A stretch of DNA of 9,421 nt from Rhodanobacter sp. UBA5168 (GCA_002413455.1 DHXA01000260.1:4147-13567), one strand, 5' to 3'; numbered from the stretch's first letter, positions 1 to 6,637 are shown. The notes: generated from the sequence alone by a model not told the origin. A program made the numbers and translations.

Positions 1-40
1 TGCCCGCCCAGCACCATCTCGGCTATACTGCGCTCCCCGC
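1..40 (+). promoter_or_regulatory. Probable tRNA-Arg promoter with G+C-rich discriminator
   Basis: A TATACT hexamer at 24-29 matches the -10 consensus well. It lies 18 nt downstream of a TGCCC at 1-5 that could be the tail of a -35 element cut by the window edge. The stretch after the -10 (30-40) is almost all G and C. Such G+C-rich discriminators are known from stable-RNA promoters under stringent (ppGpp) control. Transcription would start near 36, leaving a leader of about 46 nt before the tRNA. The -35 is incomplete here, so this remains a prediction. Confidence 0.45.
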
Positions 41-81
41 GGTGCCGGCCCTGTGGCCCAGCATCACGCGCGGCCATACAT

Positions 82-158
82 GCGCCCGTAGCTCAGCTGG
101 ATAGAGTACTGCCCTCCGAAGGCAGGGGTCGTGGGTTCGAATCCCGCCGGGCGCACCA
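82..158 (+). tRNA. tRNA-Arg (anticodon CCG)
   Basis: This is a full 77-nt cloverleaf with an encoded CCA end. The acceptor stem pairs GCGCCCG (82-88) with CGGGCGC (148-154), followed by discriminator A155 and CCA 156-158. The anticodon stem pairs 109-113 with 121-125. It closes the 7-nt loop CTCCGAA (114-120), which places anticodon CCG at 116-118 and so reads the arginine codon CGG. The T arm pairs GTGGG (131-135) with CCCGC (143-147) around TTCGAAT. The D arm contains AGCTGGATAGA. CGG is expected to be well used in a G+C-rich genome. No other tRNA lies in the window. Confidence 0.98.
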
Positions 159-259
159 TTTTCCTGTGGCACGGGTACGTCCTGTTGCGTTGTACGCGAT
201 GGCGTTGCCTCGTGTACGCCAGTTCCTTCGGGCAAGTCCATGCACTCCATCAGCCTGCC

Positions 260-299
260 GCCTTGAGCGGATGACGTGCGGGCGTCATCCGCGCAAGGC
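260..299 (+). terminator. Strong hairpin between tRNA-Arg and glpQ, terminator-like without a T tract
   Basis: A perfect 10-bp stem, GCGGATGACG (267-276) with CGTCATCCGC (283-292), closes a 6-nt loop. After a 2x2 internal loop it is extended by a 5-bp outer stem, GCCTT (260-264) with AAGGC (295-299). No T run follows on either strand, so it is not a classical intrinsic terminator. It could stop or process tRNA read-through, stabilise a 3' end, or lie in the glpQ leader, 33 bases before its start codon. The rest of 159-332 shows nothing I can name apart from a short TTTT just after the tRNA. Confidence 0.45.
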
Positions 300-332
300 A
301 GACTTGGGTGACGACGTTGACCGGAAATCCCC

Positions 333-1427
333 ATGCATCGCCTATGCTTCGCCATCGCCGTTCTCTGTGGAGTGCTCATGCTGCCGGCCACCGCTGCCGC
401 CGAGAAACCGCTTGCCGCCACGGTGCTGGTGATCGGTCATCGCGGTGCCAGCGCGCTGCGACCCGAGCACACGCTGGCTTCGTACGCGAAGGCGATCGCC
501 GACGGCGCCGACGTCATCGAGCCGGACCTGGTGATGACGAAGGATGGCGTGCTGGTGGCGCGGCACGAGAACGAGATCGGCAGCACCACCGACGTGGCCG
601 TCCATCCGCAGTTTTCCGCGCGCAAGACCAGCAAGATACTTGATGGCCGCGCAGTCAGCGGCTGGTTCACTGAGGACTTCACGCTGGCGGAGCTGAAGAC
701 GCTGCGCGCGCGCGAACGGCTGCCGCAACTGCGCAGCACGCTATACGACGGCCAGTACCCGATTGTGACGCTGGAGGAGATCATCGACTTCGTCGAGCTC
801 GAATCGGCCAGCTGCGGGCGGGTCATCGGGATTATTCCGGAGATCAAGCACGGCACCCATTTCCGCACGCTGGGGCTGCCGATGGAGGACAAGTTGCTGG
901 CCACGCTCGCTGCGCACCGCTACACACGCACGGCGCCGGTGGAGATCCAGTCGTTTGAAGTCGGCAACCTGAAATACCTGCGCGACAAACTCGCCGGCCA
1001 GCACGGCAACATCCGGCTGCTGCAGTTGCTGGGTGATGCCGACCAGCAGCCGGGCGATGTGGTCGCTGCCGGCGGCGGGCTCGATTATGCGCAGATGATG
1101 ACGCCGGACGGCCTGCGCGATATCGCCGCGTATGCGGATGCGATCGGCCCGAACGCCCGCGCGGTCATTCCGCTCGGGCCCGACGGTACGCTCGCCGCGC
1201 CCACGCCGCTGGTGCGCGACGCGCATGCGGCACGCCTGGAAGTGCACGCGTACACGTTCCGTCCGGAGAACCACTTCCAGCCGAAGAACCTGTGGCAGGG
1301 CAGCGATCCGCGTACATTCAACGAAGCCGGTTCGATGGCCGAGATCCGCGCCTATCTCGATGCCGGCATCGATGCGTTCTTCACCGACCACCCTGCCATC
1401 GGGCGCAAGGCGCTGGACCGGCGCTGA
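333..1427 (+). CDS. glpQ: Periplasmic glycerophosphodiester phosphodiesterase (GlpQ type)
   Basis: The 364-residue product should hydrolyse glycerophosphodiesters, the deacylated phospholipids, to glycerol 3-phosphate plus an alcohol in the periplasm. Residues 1-23 form a signal peptide with an Ala-rich end before E24. The GDPD fold then shows its hallmarks: H36-R37-G38 (catalytic His), P44-E45-H46-T47, metal ligands E63 and D65 in the IEPDLVMTKDG segment, H78 as the second catalytic His, E170 in the PEIK motif as third metal ligand, and FFTDHP near the end. Order and length match E. coli GlpQ (about 358 residues). The YADAIGPN and VHAYTFRPEN segments also resemble the GlpQ branch rather than short cytoplasmic UgpQ enzymes. 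The ATG at 333 has GGAA about 7 nt upstream. No G3P transporter gene is adjacent. The enzyme class is secure; the symbol is by resemblance. Confidence 0.93.
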   Translation: MHRLCFAIAVLCGVLMLPATAAAEKPLAATVLVIGHRGASALRPEHTLASYAKAIADGADVIEPDLVMTKDGVLVARHENEIGSTTDVAVHPQFSARKTSKILDGRAVSGWFTEDFTLAELKTLRARERLPQLRSTLYDGQYPIVTLEEIIDFVELESASCGRVIGIIPEIKHGTHFRTLGLPMEDKLLATLAAHRYTRTAPVEIQSFEVGNLKYLRDKLAGQHGNIRLLQLLGDADQQPGDVVAAGGGLDYAQMMTPDGLRDIAAYADAIGPNARAVIPLGPDGTLAAPTPLVRDAHAARLEVHAYTFRPENHFQPKNLWQGSDPRTFNEAGSMAEIRAYLDAGIDAFFTDHPAIGRKALDRR

Positions 1428-1435
1428 GTGACGGC

Positions 1436-1470
1436 AAAAAGAAGGGCGCCTCGCGGGACGCCCTTCGCTT
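1436..1470. terminator. Intrinsic terminator between convergent glpQ and lipoprotein genes
   Basis: GAAGGGCG (1441-1448) pairs perfectly with CGCCCTTC (1459-1466) around a 10-nt loop. On the - strand the stem runs straight into TTTTT (complement of 1436-1440), which makes a good Rho-independent terminator for the lipoprotein gene ending at 1488. On the + strand the stem is followed by GCTTTC, a weaker T tract that may also serve glpQ, which ends at 1427. It is probably bidirectional. Confidence 0.8.
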
Positions 1471-1487
1471 TCACGGCGACGGGTCGA

Positions 1488-2075
1488 TCAGCTCTTCTTG
1501 ATCTCGAAATCCTGCTTGGCCACCGACTTGCCATCGAGCGAGATCTCGACCTTGTATTTGCCTTCCGGCCACAGGTCGGGGTTCTGCACCTTGAAGGTCG
1601 TGACGGCGGGGCCGTCGGTGGCGATCGACTGGCTGATGCTGCTGACCATCTGGCCCTGGCCTTCCAGGTAACTCCATTTGGCGTTGAGCGTGGCGCCCTC
1701 ACTGCTGCCCTGGGTGGCGACGCTGGCGTAGATGGCCTTGTCGTTGGGGGCGAAGCGGTCGCTGGCGCGGGTGACCTGATGCTCGGCGTTCACGTCGCTG
1801 CCGAGGGTTACCTTGGCTACGGTGAGCGGCGTAGTCGTCACGGTGGTTGCCGGCGCAGCCACCGTGGCAGCGGGGGCGATGCCGGCCGACGTGCTGCTGG
1901 CAGCTGGCGTCGCCACCGTGCTGGCCGCCGGAGGACTCATGGCGGTAGCCGCCGTGCCGGGACCGGCCGGCGCGCTTGCCGGCGTGGCCGGCTCGTTCTT
2001 GCCGCAGGCGCTGAGCAGCAGCAGGCCGGCGAGACTGGCGCTGCACAGCGCCGTGGTGCGGATGAAACGTGTCAT
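1488..2075 (-). CDS. Predicted lipoprotein with Ala/Pro/Thr-rich linker, function unknown
   Basis: The product is 195 residues from the ATG at 2075, chosen because AGGAG lies 5 nt upstream and a textbook lipoprotein signal follows. An upstream in-frame ATG at 2120 would put 15 charged residues before the signal. The signal peptide (1-23) ends in the lipobox L21-S22-A23-C24, so Cys24 should be lipidated. G25-K26 next to it does not resemble the Asp+2 inner-membrane retention signal, so outer-membrane sorting is plausible. Residues 28 to about 90 are a low-complexity Ala/Pro/Thr/Ser tether. The last 105 or so residues look like a small beta-rich domain ending in WPEGKYKVEISLDG and FEIKKS, as in periplasmic Ig-like or ligand-binding domains. 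I do not recognise a named family. The gene is probably monocistronic: 191 bp separate it from queF and a terminator follows. Confidence 0.85.
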   Translation of the reverse strand: MTRFIRTTALCSASLAGLLLLSACGKNEPATPASAPAGPGTAATAMSPPAASTVATPAASSTSAGIAPAATVAAPATTVTTTPLTVAKVTLGSDVNAEHQVTRASDRFAPNDKAIYASVATQGSSEGATLNAKWSYLEGQGQMVSSISQSIATDGPAVTTFKVQNPDLWPEGKYKVEISLDGKSVAKQDFEIKKS

Positions 2076-2170
2076 GGGAACTCCTGGGTCGATGACGTGG
2101 CCGTACCGATCCCGATCCATGGGGACTGCCGCAGCGCCGTCCGGTTGCGTGGTGAATGCACAGAGGCTAA

Positions 2171-2241
2171 CGCCATCGATATGAAGCGCCGATTACCGAA
2201 GGGAATCGCTGATGGCGAACTTTCACGCGTCAATGACGCGT
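2171..2241. repeat. Inverted repeats in the queF-lipoprotein intergenic region
   Basis: Bases 2076-2266 are non-coding and lie downstream of queF and upstream of the lipoprotein gene (both - strand). Two structures stand out. A 17-bp perfect palindrome, ACGCGTCA-A-TGACGCGT, occupies 2225-2241 and could form an operator or a 6-bp stem with a 5-nt loop. CGCCATC (2171-2177) pairs with GATGGCG (2211-2217) and encloses a short inner GATT/AATC pairing (2191-2194 with 2204-2207). Neither is followed by a T run, so termination of queF is not clearly explained. No convincing -35/-10 pair was found for the lipoprotein gene. Confidence 0.4.
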
Positions 2242-2266
2242 AGGGAGGGGGTGCCGATAGCGCTCG

Positions 2267-3091
2267 CTACTGGCGAACCGTGCGCGGATTGGCCGGCGTG
2301 GCGGGCGTGCTGCTGCGAAACGGATTGATGTCCAGCCCGCCACGGCGGGTGTAACGCGCGTACACGCTGAGCCGTTGCGGGGCGCAGCGCTGCGTCAGGT
2401 CGACGAAGATGCGCTCCACGCATTGCTCGTGGAATTCGTTGTGGGTGCGGAATGAAACCAGGTAGCGCAGCAGCCCGGCGTGGTCGATCGGCGCGCCGCG
2501 ATAGGCGATCTGCACGCTGCCCCAGTCCGGCTGGCCGGTGACCGGACAGTTCGAGCGCAGCAGGTGCGAGACCAGGACTTCCGCCACCGGCGTGGCGCCG
2601 GTATCCGCCTGCAGAAAGTCCGCGTCGGGCGGGCCGTAATGATCAATCGCGATGTCCTGGTGGTCGAGCAGACGACCGTCCAGATCGGCGACGGCAAACG
2701 CCGCGGCATTCACGTCGCTGAGCTGCACGCTGACCACCGCACCGGCCGCGGCGGACAGGTCATGCATCAGCGTGGTGGTCAGGGCGGCAGCATCGGCAAC
2801 GCGCTCCTGGGCGAAGCCGTTCAAGTACAGCTTGAACGACTTCGACTCGATGATGTTCGGCGACGCCGCCGGTACATGGAACTCGGCAAGCGCCACCACC
2901 GGCTTGCCGCGCAAATCCAACCATGACAGCTCGTAGGCGTTCCAGATGTCCACGCCATGGAACGGCAACGACTCGGCCACGCCGATTTCCGCGCGCTTGT
3001 CGGCGCGCGGTATCGCAAACAGCAGTTTCGGGTCGTAGCGGTCGGCGTAGGCGGTGTCCTTGCCGAGCGGGGAATGTTCGGGAGTACTCAT
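2267..3091 (-). CDS. queF: NADPH-dependent 7-cyano-7-deazaguanine reductase (preQ0 reductase), long form
   Basis: QueF reduces the nitrile of preQ0 to the amine of preQ1 in the cytoplasm, the step before tRNA-guanine transglycosylase in queuosine synthesis. The 274-residue length matches the long, tandem T-fold type seen in E. coli (about 282 residues). Visible signatures are I80-E82-S83-K84-S85-F86-K87 (substrate and NADPH region of the family), L178-R179-S180-N181-C182-P183-V184-T185 with catalytic nucleophile C182, proton-donor D189 in GQPDWGS, and F220-H221-E222-Q223-C224 with the substrate-binding H221/E222 pair, followed by [12 protein letters not shown]. The ATG at 3091 is preceded only by a weak GGCGG. 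The aldo/keto reductase gene ends 56 bp upstream on the same strand, so co-transcription is possible, but other queuosine genes are absent from the window. Confidence 0.97.
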   Translation of the reverse strand: MSTPEHSPLGKDTAYADRYDPKLLFAIPRADKRAEIGVAESLPFHGVDIWNAYELSWLDLRGKPVVALAEFHVPAASPNIIESKSFKLYLNGFAQERVADAAALTTTLMHDLSAAAGAVVSVQLSDVNAAAFAVADLDGRLLDHQDIAIDHYGPPDADFLQADTGATPVAEVLVSHLLRSNCPVTGQPDWGSVQIAYRGAPIDHAGLLRYLVSFRTHNEFHEQCVERIFVDLTQRCAPQRLSVYARYTRRGGLDINPFRSSTPATPANPRTVRQ

Positions 3092-3113
3092 GCCGCCAAG
3101 TTTAACGGTTCCT

Positions 3114-3141
3114 GCGCCGCCTCCCGCGTGAAGAGCGGCGC
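3114..3141. repeat. Short G+C hairpin between aldo/keto reductase and queF
   Basis: GCGCCGC (3114-3120) pairs with GCGGCGC (3135-3141) around a 14-nt loop. It sits in the 56-bp gap after the reductase stop and before the queF start on the - strand. There is no T tract, so it is at best a partial or Rho-assisted stop. It may instead be a leader hairpin of queF. I saw no preQ1 riboswitch pattern in this short gap. Confidence 0.3.
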
Positions 3142-3147
3142 GCGGCC

Positions 3148-4146
3148 TTATACGTTGACCATGTGCATCATCGCCCCGGCATAGCGTTCACCGGCGGCGG
3201 CATCGGGCGGAAACATGGCGTCGAGCGCCTTCAGCTCGGCCGCGCCGAGCCGCACGTCGAGCGCGCCCAGGTTCTCGTCCAGCCGCGAGCGCTGCTTGGT
3301 GCCGGGGATCGCGATCACCTCCTCGCCCTGCGCCAGCACCCAAGCCAGTGCCAGTTGTGCCGGCGAGCAGCCCTTGTCCGCCGCCAGGCTCCTCACCTGT
3401 TCGACCAACTGCAGGTTGCGGCTGAAGTTGTCGCCCACGAAACGCGGACTGCCGCGGCGGTAGTCGCCCGCATCGAAGTCGTCCGGCGAGCGGATCGCGC
3501 CGGTGAGGAAGCCGCGACCCAGCGGCGAGTAGGCGACCAGGCTGACGCCCAGCCTGCGGCAGGCATCGAGCATGCCGTTGCCCTGCGGGTCACGCGTCCA
3601 CAGCGAGAACTCGCTTTGCAGCGCGGCGATCGGGTGCACCTTGCAGGCGCGTTCCAGGGTGGCGCCGGAAGCCTCGCTCAGACCGAGGTGGCGCACCTTG
3701 CCGGCGGCGACCAGTTCGGCCATCGCGCCGACGGTGTCCTCGATCGGCACGTTGATGTCGACGCGGTGCTGGTAGTAGAGATCGATGGTGTCGATGCCCA
3801 GCCGCTTCAGGCTGGCGTCGCAGGAGCTGCGTACGTAGTCGGGCCGTCCGTTGGCCACGCGCTGCGCGGGATCGGTCGGATGCGGCACGATGCCGAACTT
3901 GGTGGCGATGAAGGCCTGTTCGCGGCGCCCCCTGATCGCCTTGCCGACCAGTTCCTCGTTGGTGTGCGGACCGTAGACATCGGCGGTGTCGAGGACGTTG
4001 AGGCCACGATCGAGCGCGTGGTGGATTGTGGCGATCGCCTCGTCGGCGTCCGCCGCAGTGGCGCCATAGGCCCAGCTCATGCCCATGCAGCCAAGGCCGA
4101 GTGCGGATACGGCGGGACCATTCTTGCCAAGTGTGCGGGTCTGCAT
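3148..4146 (-). CDS. Aldo/keto reductase, NADP-dependent, probably AKR13-like
   Basis: This 332-residue cytoplasmic (beta/alpha)8-barrel oxidoreductase should reduce aldehydes or ketones with NADPH; the substrate cannot be read from sequence. The catalytic tetrad is visible as D53 and Y58 (LDTADVYG), K83 (ATKFG) and H127 (LYYQHRVD). The start [28 protein letters not shown] is typical of the family and the length is normal. Near the C terminus, [16 protein letters not shown] is the usual NADP-phosphate-binding segment. The ATG at 4146 is preferred over an in-frame one at 4227, because the 27 extra residues are unlike the family and would overlap the divergent regulatory region. It is divergent from the LysR regulator, a common arrangement in which the regulator controls the reductase. 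The 17 bp ending at its start codon nearly match those of the GST gene. Confidence 0.93.
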   Translation of the reverse strand: MQTRTLGKNGPAVSALGLGCMGMSWAYGATAADADEAIATIHHALDRGLNVLDTADVYGPHTNEELVGKAIRGRREQAFIATKFGIVPHPTDPAQRVANGRPDYVRSSCDASLKRLGIDTIDLYYQHRVDINVPIEDTVGAMAELVAAGKVRHLGLSEASGATLERACKVHPIAALQSEFSLWTRDPQGNGMLDACRRLGVSLVAYSPLGRGFLTGAIRSPDDFDAGDYRRGSPRFVGDNFSRNLQLVEQVRSLAADKGCSPAQLALAWVLAQGEEVIAIPGTKQRSRLDENLGALDVRLGAAELKALDAMFPPDAAAGERYAGAMMHMVNV

Positions 4147-4248
4147 GGAGTTGTTCCGTGGTTGGGTGTCAGGGCATGGTGCACCTGCGCGGGAGCTGGA
4201 TAAATGCTCAATAATGGCCATCACCATTCAATATTAATCAACAATCCC
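4147..4248. promoter_or_regulatory. Divergent control region between aldo/keto reductase and lysR-type gene
   Basis: This 102-bp gap becomes sharply A+T-rich at about 4201-4245, against strongly G+C-rich neighbours. It contains the dyad AATGG (4213-4217) and CCATT (4224-4228) with 6 bp between. A direct repeat TCAATA occurs at 4208-4213 and 4228-4233, exactly 20 bp (about two helical turns) apart. TATTAA at 4232-4237 could be a -10 for the regulator, but I found no good -35. LysR-type regulators usually bind such gaps and act on both genes; that this one does so here is inference. Confidence 0.5.
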
Positions 4249-5148
4249 ATGGATCGACTCCACGCCATGCGGCTGTACGCGCGCATCGTCGAGCTGGGCA
4301 GCTTCACCGCCGCGGCCGACGACCTCAACCTGCCGCGCGCCACCGTCACCCACGCGATCAAGCAGCTGGAGGCGCGGCTCGGCGCGCAGCTGCTGCAGCG
4401 GACCACGCGCCGCGTGCGCACAACGCGCGACGGCCAAACCTACTACGGCCATTGCGTGCGGCTGCTGGCCGACATGGACGAGGTGGAGACCGATTTCCGC
4501 GAGGCGGTGGTGCAGCCGAAGGGCCGCCTGCGCGTCGACCTGCCGGCCTCGCTGGCGCGACTGCTGCTGATTCCGGCACTGCCGGATTTCTTCGCGCGCT
4601 TTCCGCAGGTCCAGCTGGACATCGGCGCAGGCGACCGCTTCGTCGACCTGGTGCGCGAGGGCGTGGACTGCGTGCTGCGCATCGGCGAACTCGGCGACTC
4701 CGGCATGACCGGGCGGCGCGTGGCGATGCTTGAGCAGGTGACTGTGGCCAGCGCCGGCTACCTGCGCCGGCATGGCGTGCCCGAAACGCTGGCGGCATTG
4801 CAGCAGGGTCATCAGGCGGTGAACTGGGTCTCGCCAACCACACGCCGGCCCGAGCCGCTGGAGTTCATGGTCGGGCGCAAGCGGCGCCAGATAAGCCTGC
4901 CCGGCGTGGTCGGCGTCAGCGGCGGTGACGCGTATCTCGGCTGCTGCGAAGCGGGACTCGGCATCGCGCAACTCACCCGTTACCGCATCGCCGACTCCCT
5001 CAAGAGTGGCAAGCTGCGCGAACTGCTGCCGGACCATCCGCCGCCGTCACTGCCGATGACCGTGCTGTACCCGCAGCAGCGGCAGGTGCCGGCGCGGCTG
5101 CGCGTGTTTGTCGACTGGCTGGTGGAGCTGACTTCCGGGCAGCGCTGA
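4249..5148 (+). CDS. LysR-type transcriptional regulator (CrgA-like group)
   Basis: The product is 299 residues from the ATG at 4249. The N-terminal winged helix-turn-helix (about 3-60) reads MDRLHAMRLYARIVELGSFTAAADDLNLPRATVTHAIKQLEARLGAQLLQRTTRRV in outline, the standard LysR DNA-binding pattern. A linker helix and a periplasmic-binding-protein-like effector domain (about 90-295) follow. The ligand is unknown. The RTTRRV wing and MDRL start are typical of the CrgA-like group near oxidoreductase genes. Start choice is uncertain: an in-frame ATG at 4204 has GGAG 8 nt upstream, whereas 4249 has no clear ribosome site. The 15 extra residues ([15 protein letters not shown]) are unlike the family and come from operator-like A+T-rich DNA, so 4249 is preferred. 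The stop lies 10 bp from that of the convergent GST gene. Confidence 0.94.
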   Translation: MDRLHAMRLYARIVELGSFTAAADDLNLPRATVTHAIKQLEARLGAQLLQRTTRRVRTTRDGQTYYGHCVRLLADMDEVETDFREAVVQPKGRLRVDLPASLARLLLIPALPDFFARFPQVQLDIGAGDRFVDLVREGVDCVLRIGELGDSGMTGRRVAMLEQVTVASAGYLRRHGVPETLAALQQGHQAVNWVSPTTRRPEPLEFMVGRKRRQISLPGVVGVSGGDAYLGCCEAGLGIAQLTRYRIADSLKSGKLRELLPDHPPPSLPMTVLYPQQRQVPARLRVFVDWLVELTSGQR

Positions 5149-5158
5149 ATCGTGGGTA

Positions 5159-5911
5159 TCACGATGCGCGCGGTGGACCCGGTCGCGGCGGGCTGGTGCC
5201 CAGTGTATCGCTGGTCAGCGGTGCGCCGGCCGTGATCAGGGCGCCGCGCTGTTCGGCCAGCGGCAGGCGCAGCATGCAGTCCTCGAAACGGGCCAGATCC
5301 TGGAACACCGGCAGCGCCTGCACCTGCGCGACCAGCGCCGCGCTGCGCGGCCAGCGCCCGGAATCGATCGCGTAGCGCACGAAGGAGGCGGTGCGGAAGA
5401 AGCTGGCGATGCTGATGTCGGCGATCGACAACGCGCCGAACGCGAAGCCGTCGTCTGGCAACTGATGCTCGATGTAATCCAGTGCGGCGGGAATTTCCAC
5501 GTCGCGCGCATGAGCCACCACGGCTTCGTTGGGCGACTCTCCAAACACGTGGCGCTTGATCGCCAGCTGATGGAACAGCCGCCAGATCAGGCCGTCGGCC
5601 AGCCGCGTATCGGCGTATTCCTCGAGCCAGCGCGCCTTCGCGCGGTCGGCGATGTCGTGTGGATAGATGGCCGGCGCGGGATGCCGGTCTTCCAGGTACT
5701 GACAGATCACTGAGGAGTCGGTCAGCGCCAGATCATTGTCGATCAGCACCGGGATACGTCGCAGCGGGCTGATCCGGGCGAATTCGTCGTTGCCGACGAA
5801 CGGTGCGATCGGGTCGATTTCGTAGTCGAGCCCTTTCAGCTCCAGGCATACGAGCACCTTGCGCACGTAAGGGGAAATGTAATTGCCGATGACTTTGAGA
5901 CGTTGCGACAT
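5159..5911 (-). CDS. Glutathione S-transferase family protein
   Basis: This 250-residue cytoplasmic protein has the two-domain GST layout. The N-terminal thioredoxin-like domain (about 3-80) has S13-P14-Y15-V16-R17-K18-V19, with S13 the likely glutathione-activating residue, cis-Pro P54 in RIPVL, and the glutathione-binding D65-S66-S67 that replaces the usual ES motif. The helical C-terminal domain (about 90-220) carries the N-capping box S162-I-A-D165 in LSIADISIASFF. A Pro-rich tail, about the last 20 residues, extends past the fold. The ATG at 5911 is chosen because the family begins about there; an in-frame start at 6052 would add 47 residues unlike any GST. It probably conjugates glutathione to electrophiles or handles peroxides, with unknown substrate. 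It is convergent with the LysR gene and leaves only 10 bp for termination. Confidence 0.92.
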   Translation of the reverse strand: MSQRLKVIGNYISPYVRKVLVCLELKGLDYEIDPIAPFVGNDEFARISPLRRIPVLIDNDLALTDSSVICQYLEDRHPAPAIYPHDIADRAKARWLEEYADTRLADGLIWRLFHQLAIKRHVFGESPNEAVVAHARDVEIPAALDYIEHQLPDDGFAFGALSIADISIASFFRTASFVRYAIDSGRWPRSAALVAQVQALPVFQDLARFEDCMLRLPLAEQRGALITAGAPLTSDTLGTSPPRPGPPRAS

Positions 5912-6070
5912 GACGTGGTTCCGTGAGGAAGACGGTGCCTGGGTGGCGATGAGATGTCGTTCAAGCGTATGTCGGTTGTACGTTACCGCTGCTGGCCGGT
6001 GTATGTGCGAGTTGGCAACTTGAATGGGCCGCTTTGCTTTTGACTCTGGCACGCCTTAACCTTTCAGAGG

Positions 6071-6099
6071 TTCTGTCCGTCTGGATTTCATGGACAGAA
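6071..6099. repeat. Inverted repeat in the GST / BamE-like divergent intergenic region
   Basis: TTCTGTCC (6071-6078) and GGACAGAA (6092-6099) form a perfect 8-bp dyad with a 13-bp spacer. It lies near the middle of the 294-bp non-coding stretch 5912-6205, from which two genes diverge. It could be a regulator site with half-sites two helical turns apart, or an RNA hairpin in a long leader. No T tract follows. Nothing else was recognised in this stretch apart from weak promoter candidates near 6118-6158. Confidence 0.4.
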
Positions 6100-6117
6100 T
6101 CGAGCCCGGCAACGCGG

Positions 6118-6158
6118 GGAACATCCAACCTGCAAACGACTCTTTTCCGAAGGATAAA
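6118..6158 (+). promoter_or_regulatory. Candidate promoter(s) for the BamE-like gene
   Basis: Two weak overlapping candidates are present. The first resembles an ECF/extracytoplasmic-stress promoter: GGAACAT at 6118-6124, a 16-nt spacer, then TCTTT at 6141-6145. The second resembles a sigma-70 promoter: CTGCAA at 6130-6135, a 17-nt spacer and GATAAA at 6153-6158. The first would suit an envelope-protein gene, but neither match is strong enough to decide. Confidence 0.3.
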
Positions 6159-6205
6159 TGTGCGGGGAAATGCCGAATTACTGTCTTAAATAGGAGAAAT
6201 TATCA

Positions 6206-6589
6206 GTGAAGATTAAATCGCTCGTTCTCGTATCGTTTCTTGCCTTGTTTGCCGGCTATGCGCAAGCAGGAGCCAGTCCCGGATCCACTGCCGCCGCTGA
6301 CAAGGCCGCTGCGAGCACCCCGGCGCCAGGCAGCAAGTTTTCAAAACTCCAGGTGGGCATGTATTCCAAGGAAGTGATGGATCTGATTGGCCCTCCCACC
6401 GATCAAAAGTCGTATCAGACCGGCAAGGCCTGGATTCCTTTCCACTTTGGCAGTGACAACTTCCGGACGGAATATCACTACAAGGGTGAGGGCACGCTGA
6501 CCTTCTCGGCCGGCGGCATGAACGACATGGGCTCGGAGAAGCTGATCAAGATCAACGTCAATCCGCAGGAATCAGGCTACGTGCGCTAG
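6206..6589 (+). CDS. Small secreted BamE/SmpA-like domain protein
   Basis: The 127-residue product starts at GTG 6206, fixed by a strong AGGAGA (6192-6197) 8 nt upstream. Residues 1-21 form a Sec signal peptide with an AQA cleavage site before G22. There is no lipobox Cys, so unlike true BamE this is probably a soluble periplasmic protein. A short Ala/Pro/Ser/Thr linker (about 22-43) precedes a domain starting F45-SKLQVGMYSKEVMDLIGPPT. This is the SmpA/OmlA pattern of a helix followed by G-x-P, then aromatic beta strands (WIPFHFG, TEYHYKGEGTLTFS). Domain assignment is by pattern only. No outer-membrane assembly genes are adjacent, so a role in that complex is not supported; a stand-alone envelope function is likely. 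Transcription ends at the hairpin just downstream. Confidence 0.85.
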   Translation: MKIKSLVLVSFLALFAGYAQAGASPGSTAAADKAAASTPAPGSKFSKLQVGMYSKEVMDLIGPPTDQKSYQTGKAWIPFHFGSDNFRTEYHYKGEGTLTFSAGGMNDMGSEKLIKINVNPQESGYVR

Positions 6590-6597
6590 TAATACCT

Positions 6598-6637
6598 TCC
6601 GATGCCGCTGCCCAAATATCCGGGCAGCGGCATCGGA
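6598..6637. terminator. Perfect 16-bp hairpin downstream of the BamE-like gene
   Basis: TCCGATGCCGCTGCCC (6598-6613) pairs without mismatch with 6622-6637 around an 8-nt loop (AAATATCC). It begins 8 nt after the stop of the BamE-like gene and lies downstream of the - strand thioesterase remnant ending at 6699, so it sits between convergent genes. The + strand tract after it is only weakly T-rich. Position and stability nevertheless make a terminator the best reading. Confidence 0.7.

Noticed and set aside
23..421. Minus-strand 132-codon open frame containing [23 protein letters not shown]
   Set aside because: It is the antisense translation of the tRNA-Arg gene, a well-known spurious protein signature in databases, and it runs into the glpQ 5' end.
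1428..2243. Plus-strand 271-codon open frame opposite the lipoprotein gene
   Set aside because: It has low-complexity composition and no domain pattern, and it starts inside the terminator. The opposite strand has a ribosome site and a lipobox.
3092..3147. Possible preQ1 riboswitch upstream of queF
   Set aside because: The gap is only 56 nt. It shows one simple G+C hairpin, with no pseudoknot-like A-rich tail or ribosome-site sequestration pattern.
3163..4203. Plus-strand 346-codon open frame opposite the aldo/keto reductase
   Set aside because: It is an antisense shadow; the reductase strand carries the complete catalytic tetrad and NADP motif.
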